Below are positions 8,639-16,225 of a stretch of 34,321 bases of DNA, one piece after another. The stretch comes from Bacteroidales bacterium (GTDB lineage Bacteria > Bacteroidota > Bacteroidia > Bacteroidales > UBA932): the NCBI GenBank assembly GCA_017614715.1, contig JAGABI010000007.1, positions 1-34,321 on the forward strand, read 5' to 3'. The notes below the pieces were generated by a model. That model had not been told where the DNA came from. It did no database searches and saw nothing but the letters and a program-made list of their open reading frames with translations. A program made the position numbers and the translations under genes. How positions within the stretch are numbered: position 1 is the stretch's first letter; each line of letters starts with the position of its first letter.

Positions 8639-11029
8639 ATGAACATTCGCACCATACTGCTGACCTTGTCGGCGCTGACAATAATCCTGACTTCCTGCAA
8701 GAGCGCATCCAAGCTGACTCCGTCCAACATAGACGAGGTTGTAAAAGCCATGACGCTGGAAGAAAAGGCCGCCCTCGTGGTAAGTTTCTTCGATTTTATG
8801 GGAGAAGACAGCACGGTGGTGATTCGCACCTGCCCCATAGAGCGGCTTGGCATACCTTCTGTGACGCTGGCTGCCGCCGATACGATAATGCCTCTTGGGG
8901 AGCGCTTCCCTTCGCCCTTGATGATGGCCTCCAGCTGGGATACGGAATTGATAGAGGAGGCCGCAAAGATGCAGGCACACCAGGCGGTGGATGCAGGAGT
9001 GGACGTGCTTCTGGCCCCTTCTATGAGTCTGATGCGCAACATTCTGGCGGGCGATGCAAGCAGCGATTTTTCCGAAGATCCGCTGGTGATTGGCGAAGCC
9101 TCGGCAGCCGTAGTGAGAGGTATCAACCAGACAGGGGCTGTATCGGCGCTGAAATATCTGGCTGCAGCCAATCAGGCTTCCTATAGCGATAAATACGACG
9201 CCTGCGTCTCTCCCAGAGCCCTCCGGGAGATGTACCTGCGCGGGTTTGAGATTGCCCTGGCAGAGAGCAAACCGGCAGCTGTGATGGCCGCCGGGAACAA
9301 GATCAACGGCACATGGGCATCTGCAAACAAGGATCTGCTGCAGCGCCTGTTGCGGGATGAGTGGAAGTACGACGGCGTAGTGATAGGCGGTTTCTCTGCA
9401 GACACGGTAGCGGCAGGGAAGATTGCCGCCGGCTGCGACCTGCTGTCGCCTGCATTTTCTGCGCAAAGCGATTCAATAGCAGCCTTCGTGGCAGACGGCC
9501 GCCTGAGCGAAGAAGCATTGAACCGTGCCGTCAAAGGCGTCCTGAAGATGATAGTTTCCACTCCCGGTTTCCACAATGGAGAAGGCGGTGCTGAAGATCA
9601 TAATGAACCCGATTTTGCAGCAGTTGCACGGAATGCAGCCGCCGACGGCATCATCCTTCTGGAAAACCGCTATTCGGCGCTGCCGCTTACCGACTCCCTG
9701 ACCGGATTCGTGAGTGTGTTCGAAGCTGCCAACGATTCCCTGTACGCCATCAAGCCTGCTCTTGAAGCGGCTCTTACAGAAGCCGGCTGCCGCATTTGCA
9801 GCGATGCCGACAGCAGCGACGTGGCCATCGTGGTCATTACCCGACAGAGCGGTCACGGCGACCGGGCTATAGTCGATTTCCTGCTTACACCTGAAGAAGA
9901 ACAACTGATAAACAGCACTTGCGCCGAATATCACGCAGACGACAAATATGTAATAGTGGTGCTCAATATTGACGCAGTAATCGAGACCTCCAGCTGGAAG
10001 GATAAACCGGACGCTATACTGCTGGCCTTTGCGCCGGGTGGAGAAGGGGCACACGCCCTCTCTGACGTCATCACCGGGGCAGTGAATCCGTCGGGTAAAC
10101 TCACGGTGACATTCCCCGAGCACTATATGTTCTCTCCTTCGTCGCGCAACTTCCCTGCAAGGCCCGATACGGCACTGTTCGAAAGAATACGTGCCGCTGC
10201 CGGATCTTCCGATGCCGGAAAAGGATTCGGACCGGCACGTCCCGGAGCGACGAGGCCTGGCGGTATGATGGGAATGCGTGGCGAAAGGCCCCGCCCGGGC
10301 CAGGCATCCGACACTTCACAAGCGGACCGTATGCCGCGCCGTACACGTTCGGATTATATGGTGAAGGTCGATTCTACGGTAATAGCTTCGCGCGGCGAAC
10401 GCAACGTAGATTATACCCTGTACCAGGAGGGCATATTCCTGGGTTATCGGTATTATACATCTTTCGAACGCCCTGTATCTTATCCTTTCGGCCACGGCCT
10501 GAGTTACACCTCATTTGAATATGACGAGCCGGAGGTCATACTCCGCCGCAATTCTATGAAAGTATTCGTCAAGATTACCAACACTGGCAGCTATGCCGGC
10601 CGTGAGGTGGCGCAGCTCTATGCCGTCACCCCCGAGAGCAGCCTGGACAAACCGCTGCTTATCTTGGCCGGATTTGCCAAGACTCCGAGCCTGGAACCGG
10701 GAGAATCCTGCACGGTATCGTTCACGGTGCCTTTCAAGGCGCTCTCCTCATTCAACAGCGCATCTTCTGCCTGGACAATCGATGCCGGCGCCTATATTCT
10801 CAAGGTGGGCGCTTCCTGCACCGACATCAGAAGCGAGGTCGCCGCCGTAATCAACGAATCTAATTCCTGGCAGACCCTTGATCTTTTCCAGCAGCAGTAC
10901 CCCATCAACGAGATTCACCTTCGCAGATCCATCTTCCGCGAAAGGGTGCGCGGCGGCGGACCCGCTTTGATGGATTCCATTCCTGCCGCTGTCGAGCAGC
11001 CTTCAGCTGCCACCGACAGCATAAAATAG
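8639..11029 (+). CDS. GH3-family lipoprotein with both catalytic residues apparently replaced
   Basis: A 796-residue protein with a lipoprotein signal peptide (ILTSC lipobox near residue 20). It has the full layout of family 3 glycoside hydrolases: TIM-barrel domain (about 30-310, with NGTWAS and the DGVV strand), C-terminal alpha/beta sandwich (about 340-500, with VVVLNIDAVIETSSW and NPSGKLTVTFP) and a fibronectin III-like domain (about 590-720, after the FPFGHGLSYT-like segment YPFGHGLSYTSFEY). The nucleophile Asp of the usual V-M/V-S-D-W motif aligns with Gly251 (VVIGGF), the usual KH pair is KY (172-173), and the acid/base Glu of SGEG aligns with His406 (SGHGDR). Residues about 521-571 form a Gly/Pro/Arg/Met-rich insertion. 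The fold assignment is secure; hydrolase activity is doubtful. It could be a carbohydrate-binding or structural surface protein. Confidence 0.85.
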   Translation: MNIRTILLTLSALTIILTSCKSASKLTPSNIDEVVKAMTLEEKAALVVSFFDFMGEDSTVVIRTCPIERLGIPSVTLAAADTIMPLGERFPSPLMMASSWDTELIEEAAKMQAHQAVDAGVDVLLAPSMSLMRNILAGDASSDFSEDPLVIGEASAAVVRGINQTGAVSALKYLAAANQASYSDKYDACVSPRALREMYLRGFEIALAESKPAAVMAAGNKINGTWASANKDLLQRLLRDEWKYDGVVIGGFSADTVAAGKIAAGCDLLSPAFSAQSDSIAAFVADGRLSEEALNRAVKGVLKMIVSTPGFHNGEGGAEDHNEPDFAAVARNAAADGIILLENRYSALPLTDSLTGFVSVFEAANDSLYAIKPALEAALTEAGCRICSDADSSDVAIVVITRQSGHGDRAIVDFLLTPEEEQLINSTCAEYHADDKYVIVVLNIDAVIETSSWKDKPDAILLAFAPGGEGAHALSDVITGAVNPSGKLTVTFPEHYMFSPSSRNFPARPDTALFERIRAAAGSSDAGKGFGPARPGATRPGGMMGMRGERPRPGQASDTSQADRMPRRTRSDYMVKVDSTVIASRGERNVDYTLYQEGIFLGYRYYTSFERPVSYPFGHGLSYTSFEYDEPEVILRRNSMKVFVKITNTGSYAGREVAQLYAVTPESSLDKPLLILAGFAKTPSLEPGESCTVSFTVPFKALSSFNSASSAWTIDAGAYILKVGASCTDIRSEVAAVINESNSWQTLDLFQQQYPINEIHLRRSIFRERVRGGGPALMDSIPAAVEQPSAATDSIK

Positions 11030-11030
11030 T

Positions 11031-11053
11031 AACCGGATTATTTCCGTTTTTTA
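11031..11053 (+). terminator. Candidate intrinsic terminator after the GH3 gene
   Basis: Just after the GH3 stop codon, AACCGGA and TTCCGTT form a short hairpin with one bulge around TTAT, followed by a run of six T. The stem is short, so efficiency is uncertain, but the place between the GH3 stop and the riboswitch promoter fits. Confidence 0.45.
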
Positions 11054-11064
11054 GTAATAATTGC

Positions 11065-11072
11065 TACTTTCG
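11065..11072 (+). promoter_or_regulatory. Candidate -7 element driving the cobalamin riboswitch
   Basis: TACTTTCG is a near match to TAnnTTTG. Transcription would begin about 6 bases downstream, at the first strand of the riboswitch P1 helix, which is where a riboswitch promoter should put it. Confidence 0.5.
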
Positions 11073-11077
11073 CATCG

Positions 11078-11238
11078 CAAATGCAGACAAGGGAAGTCAT
11101 GTGAGAATCATGCGCAGTACCCGCTGCTGTAAGTTCCGGCCTATATACAGGTCACAACGTCAGGTATCCTAAGCCACTGGCCACAGGCCGGGAAGGCGCC
11201 GGACGTAAGCGAACAAGCCAGAAGACCTCCTGCAATTG
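11078..11238 (+). ncRNA. Cobalamin (adenosylcobalamin-type) riboswitch
   Basis: The leader contains the conserved core blocks of the cobalamin riboswitch in order: AAGGGAA with a following GTGAGAATC block (about 11089-11109), GCGCAGTACCCGCTGCTGTAA-like block (about 11111-11131), GCCACTGG then GGGAAGGC (about 11174-11198), and the B12 box AAGCCAGAAGACCTCCTGC (about 11215-11233). Its ends pair: 11078-11086 (CAAATGCAG) is complementary to 11230-11238 (CTGCAATTG) with one mismatch, forming P1. In known cases ligand binding lowers expression of uptake genes by blocking translation or ending transcription. The short T-rich stretch after P1 (from 11237) could serve either mode. It precedes the DUF4465-btuG-btuB operon. 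Confidence 0.95.
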
Positions 11239-11284
11239 TTTTTAAATGTTGTACGGGACACTTACATTTTTAAAAAATTATAAA

Positions 11285-12133
11285 ATGAAAAAATCATTCA
11301 GATTTCTTGCATTTGCTGCCGTTGCAGCAATTACTCTTTTCTCTTGCGAAAAGGATCCTGTGGCTGAGACCGCTACCGTAGATTTCGAAGGTGCATATTG
11401 GAATGCACTTATCGACAATCCCCAGTATGGTGGCCCCCTGACTTACGGCACATACGACGATGCAACCTGGACCTGGTCTGGTGCAGAAGGTTATACCTGG
11501 ACCGATGCCAACACTACTCTGGGTTTTGACGGTTTTCCCGATGCATGGGGTTCAAGAAGCTTCTCCAGCGGTGGTGAGGTCGTTTCCAACTACGTTGTGG
11601 CTGACTATAAAGACGCCGGCTACCTGCGTCAGCTTGAAGTTCCCGTCGCACCCCGTGGTGGCAGCAACTTCATTGTTCACTACGGCAGTGTAGATCCCAC
11701 CAGCACAAAGGTAGATGCCGCTCCCGCATATACCAGGATAAGGTTTGCCGATAACAGCGAGCGGATTATCAAAAGCATAGACGTTTGCCTTACCAACTAT
11801 GTGCTTAACTCTTGCGTATATGGTGACGGCTTTGGATTTGGCCCTATCACCGGCTCCACAGCACTCTCCATCAAAGCTGTCGGTTTTGACGCCAAAGGTG
11901 TTGCAACCAAGTCATCTACAGTTGTAATCATAGACGGTAATGACGCTGAGGCCTACAAGGCCGGCACAAAGAAGGTCGCTTGGCGTACCTGGGATCTGAG
12001 CGCACTTGGGGCTGTAAACGGTATTGTTTTCTGCGTCCTCGGCACCGAAGATTGCTATGGTGAATACGGCTTCAACGCTCCCGCATACTTTGCATACGAC
12101 AACATAGTTGTTGAAAAACCTCTTGCAGAATAA
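11285..12133 (+). CDS. DUF4465-family surface lipoprotein, first gene of the B12 operon
   Basis: A 282-residue protein with a lipoprotein signal peptide (MKKSFRFLAFAAVAAITLFSC). Directly after the cysteine the sequence is EKD, similar to the lysine-plus-acidic lipoprotein export signal that sends Bacteroidota lipoproteins to the cell surface. The mature part opens VDFEGAYWNA, has Trp/Tyr/Gly-rich beta strands, and closes with WRTWDLSALGAVNGIVF, the tail YGFNAPAYFAYDNIVV, all typical of DUF4465. DUF4465 proteins recur next to B12 uptake genes in Bacteroidota. Start: ATG at 11285, 46 bases after the riboswitch; an in-frame ATG-like codon at 11246 would put a poor leader before the signal peptide. 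Its place immediately after the riboswitch implies a role in B12 capture or handling; that role is inference. Whether it belongs to the reported B12-binding BtuH group I cannot tell. Confidence 0.85.
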   Translation: MKKSFRFLAFAAVAAITLFSCEKDPVAETATVDFEGAYWNALIDNPQYGGPLTYGTYDDATWTWSGAEGYTWTDANTTLGFDGFPDAWGSRSFSSGGEVVSNYVVADYKDAGYLRQLEVPVAPRGGSNFIVHYGSVDPTSTKVDAAPAYTRIRFADNSERIIKSIDVCLTNYVLNSCVYGDGFGFGPITGSTALSIKAVGFDAKGVATKSSTVVIIDGNDAEAYKAGTKKVAWRTWDLSALGAVNGIVFCVLGTEDCYGEYGFNAPAYFAYDNIVVEKPLAE

Positions 12134-12151
12134 GAATAATATCATACTCAA

Positions 12152-13069
12152 ATGCGCAGACTCTGCAACATAGCACTTACGGCGGCAATCATATTCATAT
12201 GCAACGGTTGCAACTATCACAAGGTAATAGAAGATCCCTCCCTGGGCAAGTATTACCGCGCCGCAACCGCTGCCAGCAGTCCGTTTGCAAGCATAGTCTG
12301 CGAATACACGCCGGCACCGGGTCAGTTTATCGGGGATCCGGCGATTTTTCCGACAGTTATAGCAACACAAGATGCCGCATGCGCCTGGGCCAAAGAGAGA
12401 CTTGACGCCAACAAGTTTGTCAGCCTGGGCGCTTTTGGCGGCTTCATTGTGGTCGGATTCGACCATAGCATAGTAAACCTTGGCGGTTACGATTTTGCAA
12501 TTTACGGTAATGCCTTCCATGGGAACAGCGAACCCGGCATAGTCTGGGTTGCTCAAGATGCCAACGGCAACGGAATAGCCGATGATACATGGTACGAGCT
12601 CCGCGGAAGCGACACGTTTTCTGAATTCACAATCCACAATTATAGTGTGACTTACTATAAACCGACGCTGCCCGGACAAGACGTTAAATGGATAGACAGC
12701 GAGGGGGAGGAGGGTACCATAGACTACTTGCCTGCATATCACCAGCAGGTGAGCTACTATCCGGAGTGGATTACATCGGACCAATATACCCTCACCGGTA
12801 CCCGCCTGAAGGCGTTCAATTACGACAGTTCCGGAAACGGCTCAATGTGGATCAACCCTGATTACGATTGGGGATATGCCGACAATGCAAACGGCAACCT
12901 TTTCAAAATCAGCGATGCGATTGATGCGGAAGGGAATGCTGTCGATCTCAATTTCATCGATTTTATCAAGGTCCAGACGGCCCTCAATGCCAAGAGTGGC
13001 TGGGTGGGCGAACTCTCTACCGAGGTACTGGGATTCGAAGACCGTTCCATGACCGTCACAGTCAGATAA
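12152..13069 (+). CDS. Surface lipoprotein of B12 loci (cell-surface/PKD-annotated family)
   Basis: A 305-residue protein with a lipoprotein signal peptide ending FICNGC (Cys20). The mature sequence has a run typical of proteins found next to BtuG/BtuB in Bacteroidales: YTPAPGQFIG, FGGFIVVGFDHSIVN, YDFAIYGNAF and EPGIVWVAQDANGNGIADDTWYEL, the last with an Asp/Asn-rich loop that could bind calcium. The C-terminal part has FIKVQTALNAKSGWVGELSTEVLGFED. It starts 18 bases after the DUF4465 gene and ends 3 bases before btuG, so it is in the riboswitch-controlled operon. Molecular function is not known to me; a surface accessory role in vitamin capture is inferred from position and export signal. 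It is a second candidate for a B12-binding protein of the BtuH kind. Confidence 0.8.
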   Translation: MRRLCNIALTAAIIFICNGCNYHKVIEDPSLGKYYRAATAASSPFASIVCEYTPAPGQFIGDPAIFPTVIATQDAACAWAKERLDANKFVSLGAFGGFIVVGFDHSIVNLGGYDFAIYGNAFHGNSEPGIVWVAQDANGNGIADDTWYELRGSDTFSEFTIHNYSVTYYKPTLPGQDVKWIDSEGEEGTIDYLPAYHQQVSYYPEWITSDQYTLTGTRLKAFNYDSSGNGSMWINPDYDWGYADNANGNLFKISDAIDAEGNAVDLNFIDFIKVQTALNAKSGWVGELSTEVLGFEDRSMTVTVR

Positions 13070-13072
13070 CCC

Positions 13073-14140
13073 TTGAAACTGATACGGTATATTCTACTGC
13101 TGCTCCCGCTGGCCACAGCCTGCATGAGCTATGGCCCGGGGGAAGAGGAGAGTTTCAGCATAGATCTCTCCAAAAGGGGGTTGTTTGTTATGTGCGAGGG
13201 AAATTATATGTACGGCAATGCATCCCTTTCATATTACGACCCTGATGAAAAGCAGGTTCAGAATGAAATATTTGCACGCAGCAATGCCTTCCCGATAGGG
13301 GATGTAGTGCAATCCATGGTGATGCACGACGGCCTGGGATGGGTGGTCGTGAACAATTCCGGGGTAATATTTGCCATAGATCCCGCCACATTCCGCGAAG
13401 TGCGGCGCATCACCGGTTTCACCAGTCCGCGATACATTCATTTTCTGGGAGAGCGCAAGGCTTATGTAACCCAGATATGGGATCCTCGCATCTATGTGGT
13501 GGATTCACAAACCTGCACAATCACAGATTACATTGATACCGGTATGGACTTCGAGACAGGTTCCACGGAGATGATGGTCCAGATCGGAAAATATGTCTAT
13601 GTCAACTGCTGGTCATACCAGAACCGCATCCTGATGATAGACACGGAGACAGATACTATAACAAAAGAACTGGTTGTCGGCATCCAGCCCTCTTCACTGG
13701 TGAAGGACTGTAACGATAAACTCTGGACAATTACTGACGGCGGCTACGAAGGGAGCCCTTATGGACATGAGAGGGCGACCCTGTCGCGGCTGGATGCCGA
13801 CGACTTTGTTATAGAACAGACTTTTCTTTTTGAGGCCGGCGACACCCCACGTGCACTTGCAACCAACGGCGACGGCACCGTCATATACTGGATTAACGGC
13901 GGCATTTACGCAATGAAGGCCTCGGACGAGGCTTTACCTGTCCAGCCGCTGATAAGCGCCAAAAACGAGCTTTTTTATTCGCTTACGGTGGATCCTGTAA
14001 ACGGTGACATATACGCAAGCGATGCTATAGACTATACTCAGAATGGTATCGTTAAACGGTACTCGCCGGAAGGCATCATGCTGGACACTTTTTCCGTAGG
14101 AATCAATCCCGGTAATTTTTGCTGGAGGGAGTCGATGTGA
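13073..14140 (+). CDS. btuG: BtuG-type vitamin B12-capturing surface lipoprotein
   Basis: A 355-residue lipoprotein with signal peptide ending LATAC (Cys17), followed by a predicted seven-bladed beta-propeller (YncE/DUF5074-like). Characteristic parts are GLFVMCEGNYMYGNASLSYYDP, GWVVVNNSGVIFAIDP, YVTQIWDPRIYVVD, YVNCWSYQNRILMIDTETD and the last blade DIYASDAIDYTQNGIVKRYSPEG. Known BtuG proteins bind corrinoids with extreme affinity at the cell surface and form a lid on BtuB. The start codon is TTG at 13073, the only one that yields a complete signal peptide, 3 bases after the previous stop and without a visible Shine-Dalgarno sequence, so translation may depend on the upstream gene. It overlaps btuB by 4 bases, which supports the BtuB-BtuG complex. 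Confidence 0.9.
   Translation: MKLIRYILLLLPLATACMSYGPGEEESFSIDLSKRGLFVMCEGNYMYGNASLSYYDPDEKQVQNEIFARSNAFPIGDVVQSMVMHDGLGWVVVNNSGVIFAIDPATFREVRRITGFTSPRYIHFLGERKAYVTQIWDPRIYVVDSQTCTITDYIDTGMDFETGSTEMMVQIGKYVYVNCWSYQNRILMIDTETDTITKELVVGIQPSSLVKDCNDKLWTITDGGYEGSPYGHERATLSRLDADDFVIEQTFLFEAGDTPRALATNGDGTVIYWINGGIYAMKASDEALPVQPLISAKNELFYSLTVDPVNGDIYASDAIDYTQNGIVKRYSPEGIMLDTFSVGINPGNFCWRESM
14124..14129 (+). promoter_or_regulatory. Ribosome binding site deciding the btuB start
   Basis: GGAGGG lies inside the 3' end of btuG, 7 bases before the GTG at 14137. Strong Shine-Dalgarno sequences are rare in this window, so this one favours the GTG over the in-frame TTG at 14119, which lies upstream of it. 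Confidence 0.6.
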
Positions 14141-16218
14141 GAACCATAATAAAAATCGTTTCTGTGTCCGCAACTCTGCTGGGGTTTTCAGCGGGAGTGC
14201 TCGCGCAGAACGAATGGTGGAACAACGACCCCTCTTACGTAACGCCGATAGAAGAATCTGCCGTAGTTGCAGAACGGCCGCTTGGAGAAATAGGTCAGCA
14301 GAAGACCTCTCTCGATTCTGCTGCGCTCTGCCTGACGGTATCCCAGTCAATGGCCGATGTGCTCACTTATAACAGCTCCATCTTTGTAAAGCAATACGGA
14401 CGCGGCAGCCTTGCCACGGTATCCTTCCGCGGCACCGCAGCTTCACACACACAGGTCACCTGGAACGGAATGAAAATCAATTCGCCGATGCTGGGCATGA
14501 CGGACTTCAGCCTGATACCCTCATATTTCACGGACCGGGCCACCTTGCTCCATGGCAGCTCCTCGCTGGCCGTTACGGGTGGCGGGCTGGGAGGAGCCAT
14601 CATGCTGGAGACAGCTCCGTCGCAGAAGCCGGGGTGGGATATAGACGCCGTCATAGGTGCCGGTTCGTACAGCACGTGGGACGGCTTCCTGAGAGTAAAC
14701 TATGGTGGCCATAAACTGAAAAGCTCAACAAGGGTGGCGGCAACCATAAGCAAAAACGATTTCACATACCGCAATTATAAAAAGAAAGAATATACCTACG
14801 ACAAGGCCGGTATCCCCAACGGCAGTTACTATCCAATTGACACCAACCGTTGCGGGAGCATCCGTGACCTCCATTTGATGCAGGATTTTTATTACACCGC
14901 CGATGGCGGAAACAAGCTGAGCCTTAATGTATGGCTGATGAGTTCACTGCGCGGAGTCCCTTTGCTGAGTGTAGATTACAGGAGCGGAGTGGGGTATATC
15001 AACCAGCAGAACGAGAACACATTACGCGCTGTTACCGGATGGGAAAAATCAGGTAATGATTATATTGTATCGGCAAAGGCCGGATGGCTGCATACCAGGC
15101 AGGGATACGACTTTGCCAGGGACAAAGGTAACGGAGAGATGGCCACTATGATTGCCAGCCGCAGCATTATCAATACTTTCCACGCCTTCACCCAGGGGAA
15201 GTGGTTCGCCGCAGAACGACTGATGCTCACAGCACAGGTGGCGGCATATCAGCATTTTGTGAAGAGCACCGACAGGAACGCCCTCTCTATGGTAAGCAGC
15301 ACTGCCATCACTCCGGAAAAGATAGCGATTGGCTACGACGAAGCCCGTTTTGAGAGCAGTGCATACTTGTCTGTCAAGTGGAACGCGACAAAAAATCTTG
15401 GTTTCTCTGCAGCCCTTCGCGAGGAATTATATGGAGACAAACTTTCACCAATAATTCCGGTAATTAATGCCGATTATCTTATTAACAAATATTTAACAGC
15501 AAAGATTTCTGCAAGTCGCAACTATCGTTACCCGACTCTGAACGACCTCTATTTTCTCCCCGGCGGCAACCCTGACCTGCTCCCCGAGAGCGGATACAGT
15601 TACGATGCCGGTATCGCTTTCTCCAGGTCAAAAGAGGGCAGATGGAAGTTCAATGCCTCCGCCACGTGGTTCGACTCATATATTGACAACTGGATTGTAT
15701 GGATCCCGACGTTCAAGGGTTACTGGACCCCCCGTAACGTCAAGAAAGTACACGCATACGGGGTGGAGACAAGGGCAGATGGAAAGTTGAATCTCGGGAG
15801 TGACTGGCAGGTGAGCGGCAGCGGCTGTTTTGCCTGGACCCCCTCCATAAACCATGGCGACCCTGCCGACTGGGCCGACGAAGCTATCGGAAAGCAACTG
15901 GTATATATCCCGCAATTCTCTGCATCATCAGTAATTGCACTTGCTTACCGGAATTGGCGCTTAAGCTATAAATGGTGCTGGTACAGCGAACGGTATACAA
16001 CCAGCGACAACGATATAACGACCCGCATCGGCAGAGTATTGCCTTACATCATGAACGACATTGTCCTCGAAAGGCGTTTTGCAGTCAAGTGGAGCAGTAT
16101 TTCCCTGAAACTTGCCGTAAACAACCTGTTCGACGAGGAGTACGAATCGGTATTGAACCATCCGATGCCTGGTCGCAATTTTGAATTTTTTATAGAAGTG
16201 ACGCCATCATTTAAATAG
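14137..16218 (+). CDS. btuB: BtuB-type TonB-dependent outer-membrane B12 transporter
   Basis: A 693-residue outer-membrane receptor. Signal peptide MRTIIKIVSVSATLLGFSAGVLAQ, then a TonB-box-like stretch (EESAVVAERP) and a plug domain (about 50-150) with VKQYGRGSLATVSFRGTAAS, VTWNGMKINSPMLGMTDFSLIP and GSSSLAVTGGGLGGAIML. The rest is a 22-strand barrel with YRYPTLNDLYFLPGGNPDLLPE and the C-terminal VNNLFDEEYESVLNHPMPGRNFEFFIEV. There is no N-terminal carboxypeptidase-like domain of the SusC kind. I chose the GTG at 14137 because it has a good Shine-Dalgarno sequence and overlaps the btuG stop (GTGA). Specificity for corrinoids follows from the riboswitch and the btuG neighbour rather than from motifs. 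Energy comes from TonB-ExbBD encoded elsewhere. Confidence 0.93.
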   Translation: MRTIIKIVSVSATLLGFSAGVLAQNEWWNNDPSYVTPIEESAVVAERPLGEIGQQKTSLDSAALCLTVSQSMADVLTYNSSIFVKQYGRGSLATVSFRGTAASHTQVTWNGMKINSPMLGMTDFSLIPSYFTDRATLLHGSSSLAVTGGGLGGAIMLETAPSQKPGWDIDAVIGAGSYSTWDGFLRVNYGGHKLKSSTRVAATISKNDFTYRNYKKKEYTYDKAGIPNGSYYPIDTNRCGSIRDLHLMQDFYYTADGGNKLSLNVWLMSSLRGVPLLSVDYRSGVGYINQQNENTLRAVTGWEKSGNDYIVSAKAGWLHTRQGYDFARDKGNGEMATMIASRSIINTFHAFTQGKWFAAERLMLTAQVAAYQHFVKSTDRNALSMVSSTAITPEKIAIGYDEARFESSAYLSVKWNATKNLGFSAALREELYGDKLSPIIPVINADYLINKYLTAKISASRNYRYPTLNDLYFLPGGNPDLLPESGYSYDAGIAFSRSKEGRWKFNASATWFDSYIDNWIVWIPTFKGYWTPRNVKKVHAYGVETRADGKLNLGSDWQVSGSGCFAWTPSINHGDPADWADEAIGKQLVYIPQFSASSVIALAYRNWRLSYKWCWYSERYTTSDNDITTRIGRVLPYIMNDIVLERRFAVKWSSISLKLAVNNLFDEEYESVLNHPMPGRNFEFFIEVTPSFK

Positions 16219-16225
16219 TGATTCA

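Noticed and set aside
8575-9171. N-terminal extension of the MscS reading frame by about 200 codons
   Set aside because: It is antisense to the GH3 gene, crosses both promoter elements, and the true protein begins with a clear signal peptide at 8568.
11912-12784. Minus-strand open frame of 290 codons inside the B12 operon
   Set aside because: It is antisense to the DUF4465 gene and the second lipoprotein, which both have signal peptides and family features.
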